From: Novispirillum itersonii
GTDB lineage: Bacteria > Pseudomonadota > Alphaproteobacteria > Rhodospirillales > Rhodospirillaceae
Reading direction: 5' to 3'
Assembly: GCF_014205675.1 (NCBI RefSeq)
Contig: NZ_JACIIX010000003.1
Span: forward strand, 62,001-126,000
DNA length: 64,000 nucleotides
Part shown: positions 35,984 to 44,470 of the stretch, one piece after another
Layout: each line of letters begins with the position of its first letter
Position numbering within the stretch: the stretch's first letter is position 1
Program-made: the position numbers and the translations under genes
Notes under the pieces: generated by a model
Seen by the model: the letters and a program-made list of their open reading frames with translations, nothing else
Databases searched by the model: none
What the model was told of the DNA's origin: nothing

Positions 35984-36418
35984 ATGACCACCGACAGCCC
36001 GATCCTGTTTTATTTCGAAGACATCGCCGAAGGGATGAGCGCCACCTACGCCAAAACTGTCACCGAGACGGACATCATCCTGTTCTCCGGCGTGTCGGGC
36101 GACACCAACCCGGTGCACCTGAACGAAGAGTTCGCCGAAACCACCCTGTTCAAGAGCCGTATTGCCCACGGCATGCTGTCAGCCGGGTTCATTTCCACCG
36201 TGTTTGGCACCAAGCTGCCGGGGCCGGGCTGCATCTACGTCAGCCAGAGCCTGAAATTCAAGGCCCCGGTGCGGATCGGCGATACCGTCACCGCCCGGGT
36301 GGAATGCATCGGCACGGTCCCGGAAAAGAAGTTCTGCCTGTTCCGCACCCAGTGTCTGGTCAAGGGCAAGGTGGTGATCGACGGCGAAGCCACCGTGATG
36401 GTGCCGTCGCGCGGCTGA
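35984..36418 (+). CDS. MaoC-like hydratase, probable (R)-specific enoyl-CoA hydratase (PhaJ-type)
   Basis: A 144-residue single hot-dog-fold protein. The catalytic Asp and His are in FSGVSGDTNPVHLNEEFAE, and RIAHGMLSAGFISTVFGTKLPGPGCIYVSQSLKFKAPVRIGDTV is the usual MaoC/PhaJ core. Such enzymes interconvert (R)-3-hydroxyacyl-CoA and trans-2-enoyl-CoA. Next to the Ccr/Ecm genes it may interconvert (R)-3-hydroxybutyryl-CoA and crotonyl-CoA, linking polyhydroxybutyrate to the pathway. It is too short to be the pathway's mesaconyl-CoA hydratase, which is a longer double hot-dog protein. AGCGGAG precedes the start. Confidence 0.88.
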   Translation: MTTDSPILFYFEDIAEGMSATYAKTVTETDIILFSGVSGDTNPVHLNEEFAETTLFKSRIAHGMLSAGFISTVFGTKLPGPGCIYVSQSLKFKAPVRIGDTVTARVECIGTVPEKKFCLFRTQCLVKGKVVIDGEATVMVPSRG

Positions 36419-36426
36419 GTCCAATA

Positions 36427-36477
36427 CGGCTGTTTTCCCGAAACTGTTCCCCAAAAATGTTTCACGGGAAACAGCCG
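36427..36477. terminator. Hairpin between convergent maoC-like gene and lpxL
   Basis: CGGCTGTTTTCCCG (36427-36440) pairs with CGGGAAACAGCCG (36465-36477) with one bulged T. It may end transcription from either side. The right arm overlaps the parS-like 16-mer listed separately, so the hairpin and the parS-like sequence may be alternative readings of the same bases. Confidence 0.4.
36458..36473 (+). other. Candidate parS (ParB-binding) site
   Basis: TGTTTCACGGGAAACA matches the chromosomal parS palindrome TGTTTCACGTGAAACA at 15 of 16 positions; only the central T is G. It is intergenic, between convergent genes, about 26 kb from parB in this window. One central mismatch lowers affinity in studied systems, so it may be a weak site. 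Confidence 0.45.
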
Positions 36478-36490
36478 GACCGGCCCCCTC

Positions 36491-37375
36491 TTAATCCGGC
36501 CAGCGGCGGTGCACCCACAGCCACTGTGCCGGATTCTGGCGGATCCAGTCTTCCAGCAGAGTATTGATGCGGGTCATGATCTCCAGCTGGGAGTCATGGC
36601 TGCCCAGCAGATCATCCGGCTTCAGCGGGGCATGAACGGTCACCGCGAACCGGCCCGGACCGGTCCGCACCACCTGAGTCGGCACAATCGGGCATTTGAA
36701 CCGCAGCGCCAGCGCAGCGGCGGCGGGGGCGGTCATCGCCGGGCGACCGAAAAACGGCACCGGAATCCCGTCGTTCATCTTCTGATCGACCAGCATGCCG
36801 AGATGGCCGCCATCTTTCAGCAGTTTCAGGGCCCGGCGGGCTCCGTCACGGCCCTTCGGCAACAGCTCGCCCTTGGCGAGGGCCCGGATCTTGTCATACA
36901 GCGGGGCAATCAGCGGATTGTTGGGGGCCCGGAAAAACAGGTGCAGCGGCACCCCCTGCCGGGCCACCGCCAGCGGGGAGATTTCCCAGTTGGCGAGATG
37001 GCCGGAAACCATGATTCCCGGCAGACCATCATCCCGCAGCATGTCCAGATGTTCCTGCCCGGTCACGGTGACCCGACCACTGGCCGGGTCAAGGATCCGG
37101 TCCATGCTTGGCATTTCTGCCGCTGACCGGCCCAGGTTATCCCACATGTCATGCAGAATCGCCCCGATCTGCTCCGGGGTCTTCTCCGGAAAGGCTTTTT
37201 CCAGATTGCGCCGGGCCAGCCGGTGCTGTTTCAGCATCGGGCCGATCCGGGTTATCAACGCGGCCCCGATGTTGGACGCGGTATCCACCGGCAGCGCTGC
37301 AAACAGACGCCACAGGCCATTGACGAAAAACGCCTCAAGACGATAGCGGAACGGCAGGGTCGGGGTATCGGTCAT
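36491..37375 (-). CDS. Lipid A biosynthesis lauroyl-type acyltransferase (LpxL/HtrB family)
   Basis: Inner-membrane acyltransferase that adds a secondary acyl chain to Kdo2-lipid IVA. It has 294 residues with an N-terminal membrane-proximal helix. The HX4E-type catalytic motif is SGHLANWE and other family blocks are FFRAPNNPLIAPLYDKIR, LKLLKDGGHLGMLVDQKMNDGIPVPFFGRPAMTAPA and the C-terminal RQNPAQWLWVHRRW. Whether it adds lauroyl or another chain cannot be read from sequence. It is the last gene of the msbA-DUF374-waaA-lpxK-lpxL operon, 53 bp after lpxK. Confidence 0.92.
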   Translation of the reverse strand: MTDTPTLPFRYRLEAFFVNGLWRLFAALPVDTASNIGAALITRIGPMLKQHRLARRNLEKAFPEKTPEQIGAILHDMWDNLGRSAAEMPSMDRILDPASGRVTVTGQEHLDMLRDDGLPGIMVSGHLANWEISPLAVARQGVPLHLFFRAPNNPLIAPLYDKIRALAKGELLPKGRDGARRALKLLKDGGHLGMLVDQKMNDGIPVPFFGRPAMTAPAAAALALRFKCPIVPTQVVRTGPGRFAVTVHAPLKPDDLLGSHDSQLEIMTRINTLLEDWIRQNPAQWLWVHRRWPD

Positions 37376-37428
37376 GGGACTCCGGACTGGTTGTCAGCAC
37401 AAAGAGACAGAGGATAGATCAGCAGCGT

Positions 37429-38403
37429 CTAACACGACGGCAAGGCCGATGCAAAGGCACCGGACAGAACGGCCCTCAGCGCCACCTCATCTTCCCACAC
37501 CAGATCAATCGACAGGACATTGACCTGTCCGCGCTGATCCGGCGGCAGGCGCACCGCATCCTTGGCGGTCGTCACCGGAATCGCCCCCAGTTGATAGGCC
37601 TCATCCAGAATCGGCTGCACATCGGCCTGCGCATAGGGATAGTGATCGGCAAAGGGATGAAGTGCCACCACCTTGGCCCCCAGATGGCGCAGGGTGGCAA
37701 AGAATTTTTCCGGACGGCCGATCCCGGCAAAGGCCACCACCGTCTGCCCCCGCAAAGCCAGCGCCGACGCTGACGGAACCACCCGCGCCCGCAGAACCGG
37801 TATCGCCGACGGAATCCGGCGGGCCACCCCGGCGGTGTCCTCGCCGACGATCACCACGGCAGAGACCCGGTCCCACACCTGCCGCAACGGCTCCCGCAGC
37901 GGTCCGGCCGGAATGACCCGCCGGTTGCCGAACCCGAAACCACCATCGACCACCAGCAGGGACAGGTCCTTATGCAGGGACGGGTTCTGGAGACCATCGT
38001 CCATGATAATGCCCTGCGCCCCCGCCGCGGCCATGGCTTTGGCCCCGGCAGCGCGGTCGCGGGCAATCCATGTCGGGGCCACCTGCGCCAGCAGCAGGGA
38101 TTCATCCCCGACCTGCTGATAGCCATGCACGGACGGATCCACCCGCAGCGGCCCCGGCTCGTCACCGCCGTACCCCCGCAGCAGGCCCTGCACCCCCGGC
38201 AGACGCCGCAACAGATCCAGACAGACCGGGGTCTTTCCGGCCCCACCTGCCGTGACATTGCCAACACAGAGGACCGGCACCGGAGCCTTCCACGGGGTCC
38301 CCCGGGCCAGCCGCCAGCCGGTGGCGGCCCCGTAGATCATCCCCAGCGGATCCAGAAGGCGGGGAATCGGCCCATCACTGCCCCACCAGAACGGTGTCTT
38401 CAT
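37429..38403 (-). CDS. lpxK: Tetraacyldisaccharide 4'-kinase (LpxK)
   Basis: Phosphorylates the 4' position of the lipid A disaccharide to give lipid IVA at the inner membrane. It has 324 residues. The N-terminal membrane-proximal segment PFWWGSDGPIPRLLDPLG is followed by the P-loop VGNVTAGGAGKTPVCLDLL, slightly different from the common GGTGKTP. MDDGLQNPSLHKDLSLLVVDG carries the second conserved motif, and FAGIGRPEKFFATLRHLGA with TTAKDAVRLP completes the LpxK pattern. Its start overlaps the waaA stop in ATGA. Confidence 0.94.
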   Translation of the reverse strand: MKTPFWWGSDGPIPRLLDPLGMIYGAATGWRLARGTPWKAPVPVLCVGNVTAGGAGKTPVCLDLLRRLPGVQGLLRGYGGDEPGPLRVDPSVHGYQQVGDESLLLAQVAPTWIARDRAAGAKAMAAAGAQGIIMDDGLQNPSLHKDLSLLVVDGGFGFGNRRVIPAGPLREPLRQVWDRVSAVVIVGEDTAGVARRIPSAIPVLRARVVPSASALALRGQTVVAFAGIGRPEKFFATLRHLGAKVVALHPFADHYPYAQADVQPILDEAYQLGAIPVTTAKDAVRLPPDQRGQVNVLSIDLVWEDEVALRAVLSGAFASALPSC

Positions 38404-39692
38404 GACTCCCCTCCCCGCAGGATTGGCATCAGCTCAGCCACCACCCGGTCCAGAACATCGGCTTCCGCCGTGGCAAAGCCCTGCCCGGCCCCGGCAACGG
38501 CAGCCCGTCGGGCCGGATCGGTCAGCAGAATCCGCACGGTGGCGGCCAGAGACTCCCCATCCGACACCGCCACCGCCCCGCCACAGGCCAGCAGGCGCGG
38601 CGCCAGCTCCGGGAAATTCTGCATATGCGGCCCGAAGACCACCGCCGTCCCCAGCCGGGCCGCCTCCACCGGATTCTGCCCGCCCTGCCCGATCAGGGAT
38701 TTACCGATGAAGGACACCGGGGCCTGACGGTACAGCAGCCCCATTTCCCCCATGGTATCGGCCAGATAGATCTCTGTCTCCGCATCCGGCAACACCGCCC
38801 CTGCCCCCGCCTGCTGACGACGGGTCAGCCGCATCCCCGGCAGGCCTGCCATAATCTCCTCCGCCCGCAGCGGATGGCGCGGGGCGATCAGGGTCAGCAG
38901 CCCGGGTATTTCTGCCGCCAGAGCCCGGTGGACCGCTGCCGCCACCGCCTCTTCCCCGGCATGGGTCGAGGCCGCCAGCCAGCAGGGACGATCCCCGACC
39001 GCGGCCCGCAAGACCGCCTGCGTCGCCGGATCCACCGGCAGCGGCGGAGTCGCCATCTTGATGTTACCGACACAGCGGCTTTGCCGGGCCCCCAGTGCCC
39101 GCAGGCGGTCGGCATCCCCCTCCGTCTGGCCCAGACACAGGGTGAACGGGGCCAGCAGGGAGCGGGCAAAGCCGGGCAGGTTCTGCCAACGCCGGAACGA
39201 CCGCTCCGACATCCGGCCGTTGATCAGCACCAAGGGCACCCGGCGGCGGCCAAGGGCGTGGATCAGGGTCGGCCACAGTTCGCTTTCCAGCCACAGGGCG
39301 GCATCGGGTTTCCAATGATCAAGAAACCGCCGCACCCACAGCGGATGATCCACCGGCACATACTGATGGCAGACATGGGACAGGGCCGGATCCGCCGTCA
39401 GCCGGTCCGCCAGCAGGGCGGCGGAGGTCACCGTTCCGGTGGTCAGCAGCACCGACCAGCCGGGGCACGCCTGCCCGAGGCGCGTCAGGAGCGGCAGGAC
39501 GGACAGGGACTCGCCGACGCTGGCCCCGTGCACCCACAGCACCCGGCCCGCCGGGCGGGGCAGCCCCGCCAGCCCCCGCCGCTCCCGCCAGCGCAGATGA
39601 TCTTCTTTCCCCCGCGCCTGCCGCCGCCGCAACCATAGATCCAGCAGCGGCGTTCCGGCCAGAACCAGCCCGCGATAGGCGGCACCGATCAT
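38400..39692 (-). CDS. waaA: 3-Deoxy-D-manno-octulosonic acid (Kdo) transferase
   Basis: Transfers Kdo from CMP-Kdo to lipid IVA. It has 430 residues, GT-B fold. VLWVHGASVGESLSVLPLLTRL, LLTTGTVTSAALLADRL, YVPVDHPLWVRRFLDHWKPDAALWLESELWP and LINGRMSERSFRRWQ form the acceptor half. CWLAASTHAGEEAV, LIAPRHPLR, DTMGEMGLLY and GGQNPVEAARLG form the donor half. Both ends overlap neighbours in ATGA (DUF374 upstream, lpxK downstream), so the lipid A genes are tightly coupled. Confidence 0.95.
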   Translation of the reverse strand: MIGAAYRGLVLAGTPLLDLWLRRRQARGKEDHLRWRERRGLAGLPRPAGRVLWVHGASVGESLSVLPLLTRLGQACPGWSVLLTTGTVTSAALLADRLTADPALSHVCHQYVPVDHPLWVRRFLDHWKPDAALWLESELWPTLIHALGRRRVPLVLINGRMSERSFRRWQNLPGFARSLLAPFTLCLGQTEGDADRLRALGARQSRCVGNIKMATPPLPVDPATQAVLRAAVGDRPCWLAASTHAGEEAVAAAVHRALAAEIPGLLTLIAPRHPLRAEEIMAGLPGMRLTRRQQAGAGAVLPDAETEIYLADTMGEMGLLYRQAPVSFIGKSLIGQGGQNPVEAARLGTAVVFGPHMQNFPELAPRLLACGGAVAVSDGESLAATVRILLTDPARRAAVAGAGQGFATAEADVLDRVVAELMPILRGGES

Positions 39693-40417
39693 GGCGCGGC
39701 CTTTTTGCTTTTGGTGCGCGGCGGCCCCGGCGGCTCCGGCTCCGTCGGGGTATGCCCCATCCGGACCTCCGCCTGACGGGCCAGCGCCGTCATCGCGGTT
39801 TCAATCTCCAGCCGTCTGGCCTCCAGACCGGCAGCATCCAGACCGGCCTCCACCGTAATCGGGTCCCCCCACAGGATCAGACCCTCGGTGAAAGGCAACG
39901 CGACCTGAAAGCGGTCCCACGACCGGAGTTGTCTGCGGCCCCGGCAGGAATAGGCACAGGGAATGATCGGCACCCCGGCCAGCCGGGCCATGGCAATCAC
40001 CCCGTCGCTGGCCCGCATCCGGGGGCCGCGCGGCCCGTCCGGAGTAATCCCGACATACTCCCCGGATTTCAGGGCTTTCAGCATCTGCCGCAGGGCCCCC
40101 GAACCGCCCCGGCTGGAGCTTCCCGCCGCCGCCCCCAGACCCAAATGGCTGATCAGCCGGGCAATGATCTGCCCGTCACGATGCTGGGAAATCAGCATGT
40201 GCATTTTCTTCGAACGGTCCCAGCAATAGGGCATCATCAACAGATGCCCATGCCAGAACGACAGGATGAACGGCTTGCCCTCCGCCCACATCCGGCGCGG
40301 CAGGGCATCGTTTTCCACCGTCCACCGCCCGGTGTGCCACACCAGACGCACATACTGGGCCCCCAGCCAGCAGGCGAAAGCGCGCAGTCCATCACTTCTC
40401 AGCAGCCGTTTGATCAT
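39689..40417 (-). CDS. DUF374 lysophospholipid-acyltransferase-family protein
   Basis: A 242-residue protein of the DUF374 family. FILSFWHGHLLMMPY carries the HGH-type acyltransferase motif. LISQHRDGQIIARLISHLGLGAAAGSSSRGGSGALRQMLKALKSGEYVGITPDGPRGPRM is the family core. In alphaproteobacteria this gene regularly lies beside waaA or msbA, which suggests lipid A or envelope-lipid acylation, but the substrate is unknown. The start at 40417 is chosen because the longer frame from 40555 runs back into msbA without conserved sequence. It overlaps waaA by four bases and lies 28 bp after msbA. Confidence 0.88.
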   Translation of the reverse strand: MIKRLLRSDGLRAFACWLGAQYVRLVWHTGRWTVENDALPRRMWAEGKPFILSFWHGHLLMMPYCWDRSKKMHMLISQHRDGQIIARLISHLGLGAAAGSSSRGGSGALRQMLKALKSGEYVGITPDGPRGPRMRASDGVIAMARLAGVPIIPCAYSCRGRRQLRSWDRFQVALPFTEGLILWGDPITVEAGLDAAGLEARRLEIETAMTALARQAEVRMGHTPTEPEPPGPPRTKSKKAAP

Positions 40418-40445
40418 TGCCCCGTCCCGGTCCTCTGGCTTCCGG

Positions 40446-42305
40446 TTATCCCTGTCCGTCCTGCACCGCCGCCTTTTCAGCAGCAAACTGTAGGGCATAG
40501 AGATGGGCATAAGCCCCATCCAGCGCCAGAAGCTGATCGTGGGATCCGCTTTCAATCACCCGGCCACCGTCGATGACATGAATCACATCGGCATGCACCA
40601 CCGTCGAGAGGCGGTGCGCGATCACCAGCGTGGTCCGCCCGGTCATCAGGGTTTCCAGCGCCGCCTGCACCTGCCGTTCACTCTCGGTATCCAGCGCACT
40701 GGTCGCTTCGTCCAGCAGCAGGATCGGCGCATTCTTTAACAGGGCCCGGGCAATGGCCAGACGTTGCCGCTGGCCGCCGGACAGCTTCATGCCACGCTGA
40801 CCGACCACGGTGTCATAGCCCTGCGGCAGAGCCATGATGAATTCATGCGCCGCCGCCATCCGGGCCGCCGTCTCAATTTCGTCCTGCCCGGCCCCCGGGT
40901 TGCCGAAGCCGATGTTGGCGCGGACCGTATCGTCAAACAGCACCACTTCCTGACTGACCAGCGCCGTCGCCGCCCGCAGGGACTTCAGCGTCACCGTCCG
41001 GATATCCTGACCGTCAATGGTGATCTCCCCGGCAGACACATCATGAAAGCGGGGGATCATGTTCAGGATGGTTGTCTTACCGGCCCCGGACGGGCCGACC
41101 AGCGCCACCGTCTGTCCGGCCTTGATATCCAGAGTCACCCCGGACAGGGCCTCGGTGCCGTCATCGTAAGAAAAGCGGACATCGCGGAACCGCACCGCAC
41201 CGCCGGATACCGCCAGCGGCCGGGCCTCCGGGGCTTCAACAATCCGGGTGCGGGTATCCAGCAGGTCAAACAGGCGCTGCGCCCCGGCCAGACCTTCCTG
41301 AAGGTTGGTGTTCAGGCGGGCCAGATTCTTCATCGGCTGATAGGCCATCAGCAGCGCGGTGATAAAGCTGAAAAAGGCCCCGGTGGTGGTGGTATCGGCA
41401 ATCACCCGGTATCCGCCGTAAATGATCACCACCGTCACCGCCGCGCCGCCCAGCGTTTCCATGATCGGGCTGGACAGGGCGCGGGTGTTGGATCCCTTCA
41501 GGGTCAGGCGGTAAATCTCTTCCGACAGGGTCTGGACCTTGGCTTCCTCATGGGCCTGCAACCCATAGGATTTCACCATCCGGATCCCCTGAAAGGATTG
41601 TTCCAGAACCGTATTAAGAGCCCCCATCTGTTCCTGCGTGTTGACGGTCACCTTGCGCATCCGCCGCCCCAGCCGGACAATCGGATAAATCGCCACCGGG
41701 AACACGAAAAACGCCAGCAGGGCCAGCAGCCAGTCCTGATAGAACATCACCCCGACCAGCGCCACCACCGTCAGGGTATCCTTCCCCATGCCGGTGATGG
41801 CATTGGAAACCCCGTTGCGCATCTGGTTGATATCGACCAGAAAGCGCGACACCAGATTGCCCGAGCTGATCCGCCCGAAGAAGGCGGCATCCAGCGTCAG
41901 CAGATGGGCGAACAGACGCTGTTGCAGATCCGCAATGATCCGCAGGCCCACATCGGACATCACCGAGGACTGGAAGTATTCCGCCGTGCCTTTCACGGCG
42001 AAGGTCGACAGCACCGCCAGCGCCACCGGCCACAGCAGGGCGGAGGATTTCTGGGCGAACACCCAGTCCACCACCGGCTCCATCAACCACGCCGTCGCCC
42101 CCTGTGCCGCCGCCGTGATCCCCATCAGGATCAGTGCCAGAATGATCCGCCCCAGATAGGGGCGCATTGCTTCATCATACAGGCGGCGGGTCAGGGTGGC
42201 GGTGGACCGCTTGCCCGGCGGCTGCGCCGCAGCGGCAGGCTCGCCGGGAACAGCAGGGGCAGAAGCGGGGGCCGGGGAAGAAACGTCAGTCACAGGCGTC
42301 GTCAT
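40446..42305 (-). CDS. msbA: Lipid A export ABC transporter MsbA-type (permease/ATP-binding fusion)
   Basis: Half-transporter of 619 residues expected to flip lipid A-core across the inner membrane as a homodimer. Residues about 40-340 are a six-helix exporter domain (ISSGNLVSRFLVDINQMRNGVSNAITG, TVLEQSFQGIRMVKSYGLQAHE). The ATPase domain has Walker A VGPSGAGKTT, signature [17 protein letters not shown], Walker B ILLLDEATSALD and H-loop VIAHRLST. A 35-residue Ala/Pro-rich N-terminal leader is poorly conserved. No clear ribosome-binding site precedes the chosen ATG. Location upstream of waaA and lpxK supports the lipid A assignment over a generic exporter. Confidence 0.9.
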   Translation of the reverse strand: MTTPVTDVSSPAPASAPAVPGEPAAAAQPPGKRSTATLTRRLYDEAMRPYLGRIILALILMGITAAAQGATAWLMEPVVDWVFAQKSSALLWPVALAVLSTFAVKGTAEYFQSSVMSDVGLRIIADLQQRLFAHLLTLDAAFFGRISSGNLVSRFLVDINQMRNGVSNAITGMGKDTLTVVALVGVMFYQDWLLALLAFFVFPVAIYPIVRLGRRMRKVTVNTQEQMGALNTVLEQSFQGIRMVKSYGLQAHEEAKVQTLSEEIYRLTLKGSNTRALSSPIMETLGGAAVTVVIIYGGYRVIADTTTTGAFFSFITALLMAYQPMKNLARLNTNLQEGLAGAQRLFDLLDTRTRIVEAPEARPLAVSGGAVRFRDVRFSYDDGTEALSGVTLDIKAGQTVALVGPSGAGKTTILNMIPRFHDVSAGEITIDGQDIRTVTLKSLRAATALVSQEVVLFDDTVRANIGFGNPGAGQDEIETAARMAAAHEFIMALPQGYDTVVGQRGMKLSGGQRQRLAIARALLKNAPILLLDEATSALDTESERQVQAALETLMTGRTTLVIAHRLSTVVHADVIHVIDGGRVIESGSHDQLLALDGAYAHLYALQFAAEKAAVQDGQG

Positions 42306-42386
42306 ATCCGCAGAGTAAAGACTGGCCGCACCCTACCATGCCCCCCGCCAAAAGGCCAAGTCCGCCCACCCGGAGGGACGGCGGGA

Positions 42387-42812
42387 TCAGGCCGCCTCGC
42401 CGCCTTTCGGCCCCCGGAACACCACCCACGTCACAAAGTCCGGGCCAATATCAACAAAGCGGTGCGACATTCCGGCCAGTCCGAACAGACAGTCCCCGGG
42501 GCCGGTAACGTCGCCGGCAAGGCGTTGAGAGACGCTTTCACGATCAGACACGATCCCAGATTCTGAATTTTTCAGGACCGGAGAATCCTCGGGATAGATC
42601 TCAAAAGCGACACAGATACGGCGTTGCTCCACCCCCAGCGGCACCGTGCGATGATGGAAATAGCTGGGCATCAGAACGATCTTGCCCGGCTCGGGCTGGA
42701 TCCAGCACGCCGCCGCATCCCCTGCCGCCGGCCAGCGGTCCCCAAGAAACCGCGACCCTACGGAATTTCCGTCTCCCGCAACAGGGCATGACACCCCCGG
42801 GAAAATCCGCAT
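42387..42812 (-). pseudogene. Gene debris: C-terminal pieces of a 2OG-Fe(II) oxygenase and of a cupin
   Basis: An open frame of 141 codons that looks composite. The middle part (WIQPEPGKIVLMPSYFHHRTVPLGVEQRRICVAF in two stretches, about 42590-42750) resembles the end of 2OG-Fe(II) oxygenases, with the last metal His and the Arg that binds 2-oxoglutarate, but the upstream HxD half is missing. The last 40 codons (GDCLFGLAGMSHRFVDIG then FVTWVVF) resemble the C-terminus of a small cupin. The joining segment at 42530-42590 is AT-richer. The nominal ATG at 42812 lies inside the upstream gene's end. I read it as remnants; expression as a small chimeric protein cannot be excluded. Confidence 0.5.
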
Positions 42813-44470
42813 ACCGTGATCAGGGTGTTACCGGGCGGCGGCTCGATCTCCTGACAGTCGTCTGCCGGGTTATTTGTCAGCTTTTCCGGAACAGGGGATC
42901 GAAGAAACGCCATGGCCTTCAGGCCGATCGGCCGAAAGAAGGGCTGATCAATCACATCCAACACAGCCTGCCCGAGTGGCGAAAGTTTGCTGCGCAGATC
43001 CGGCTTCGTCCTCGTGCGGTTGATGCAGGGAGGCGCAGGGATAACCTTATAAGAAGGAATATTGCCCTTTGAGTCCGGCGGACAGATATGGCTGGGAGTA
43101 AAATAATACTCAGCCTTTTTATCAGGATAACAGACTTTCAGATGGTCTTTTTCCAGTTCCACCAAAAGGCCGGAGACGATTCTTTTTCCGCCGCGGATTG
43201 ACACCATCTCCGGCCCGGCATCCCGCGGATTTTCTGCGGCAATGAACCGGGCGATCTGTTTCAGTTCAGGCTCCAGCCACCGTGTGTTCGGGGATGAGAA
43301 CGACAGCAGCAGGACGGGAAACAGCAGGCTGCCGACCATGGCGGTGACGGCAAGCTTCGGGTTGATCCGCCACAGCGCCAGAACGCCGGACATGCAGCCG
43401 ATGGCAACAGCGAGAATCAAAGGCCCATTCAGAAAAACGCCCTGATATTCACGGGGATATCCGGGAACCGGCGCATAAATCACGATGGCGGCGGCCAGAA
43501 CGAGAGCACTCACGACAGCCAGGCGACGGATCAGAACACCATGCCGTCCGGTCCGGATCGCGATTATCGCGCCAAGGACAACGAATAGCAGCAGGGGGAC
43601 CGGAACCAGCAGGAATGTGCGGATGAGAAAGACGGTAAACATCTTGAAGGATGTCTCACGCGGTTGCGCCGGGTCGGTCGCAAGCATGAAGACCTTGACG
43701 ATGTTTCCCGGCGGATTGATGAGGACATCAAGAATGATTGGCGCGGCGAAGAGGAGTGCGAGTGTGCCAATCGTTAGATAGGCCGCAGCAGGGAAATCCC
43801 GGCCGGTTGTGCGCATTCTTTCCCGGCGTCCGCAGACAAAGCAAAAAAGAAAAAGAAACAAGGTGATGAAAGCCAAGGGAATATAAGCGTGGATCAGGGT
43901 GAGCCCGATGAAGGCCGCGGTGACCAACCCAAACACCGAGCCGGAAAGCAGCAGCACGGCCGCCGCCAGAAACGCCCAGAAAGGGGCAATGATCACGTAA
44001 GACATGAATGTTGACGCCGACCATTCGCGTCCGGCGAATTGCAGCAGCACGATGAAGGTCGCCGTCAGCCCGGCAACCGCCCCACGGGCCCCCCCGCCCG
44101 CCAGACGGGTCAGCAGCGCCGCCAACAGTGCAAAGGAAGCCGCATTGGTCAGCATCGTCGCCAGGAGATGCGCGCCAAACACCGACCCAAGCCATGGGCC
44201 AACCAGCAGCTCCGTCAGCCACCGGACATAAAGAAAGAAGGGCCCGAAGTGATTGACGCCCTTGGTGTTGTAATGACCGATCAGCAAATAATCGCTATAG
44301 ACGCGATGCGTTGCAATAATATCCGCAGATGCATCGCCAACCGGTATTAATTCTTGCGTCAGAATGGGTATATTATCAAAAACAAGCTTGGAGAGAACGA
44401 CGATAAAGCAGAAAAATGCTGCCATCCATTCGGGTTTGATAAGAAAAATCTTATTCTCGTGACGTCTCAT
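42758..44470 (-). CDS. Multi-pass membrane protein, GT-C glycosyltransferase-like, function unknown
   Basis: A 570-residue protein with about ten or eleven hydrophobic helices up to residue 390 and a soluble C-terminal part of about 170 residues with several cysteines. Near the N-terminus, VGDASADIIATHRVYSDYLLIGHYNTKGVNHFGPFFLY resembles the first periplasmic loop of GT-C-fold glycosyltransferase-like proteins, in which acidic residues and the G-x-HPGP-like turn are conserved. No specific donor or acceptor can be inferred. The gene and its upstream region are clearly AT-richer than neighbours and it borders gene debris, which suggests acquisition by transfer. GAGGG lies just before the start. 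Confidence 0.8.
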   Translation of the reverse strand: MRRHENKIFLIKPEWMAAFFCFIVVLSKLVFDNIPILTQELIPVGDASADIIATHRVYSDYLLIGHYNTKGVNHFGPFFLYVRWLTELLVGPWLGSVFGAHLLATMLTNAASFALLAALLTRLAGGGARGAVAGLTATFIVLLQFAGREWSASTFMSYVIIAPFWAFLAAAVLLLSGSVFGLVTAAFIGLTLIHAYIPLAFITLFLFLFCFVCGRRERMRTTGRDFPAAAYLTIGTLALLFAAPIILDVLINPPGNIVKVFMLATDPAQPRETSFKMFTVFLIRTFLLVPVPLLLFVVLGAIIAIRTGRHGVLIRRLAVVSALVLAAAIVIYAPVPGYPREYQGVFLNGPLILAVAIGCMSGVLALWRINPKLAVTAMVGSLLFPVLLLSFSSPNTRWLEPELKQIARFIAAENPRDAGPEMVSIRGGKRIVSGLLVELEKDHLKVCYPDKKAEYYFTPSHICPPDSKGNIPSYKVIPAPPCINRTRTKPDLRSKLSPLGQAVLDVIDQPFFRPIGLKAMAFLRSPVPEKLTNNPADDCQEIEPPPGNTLITVCGFSRGCHALLRETEIP

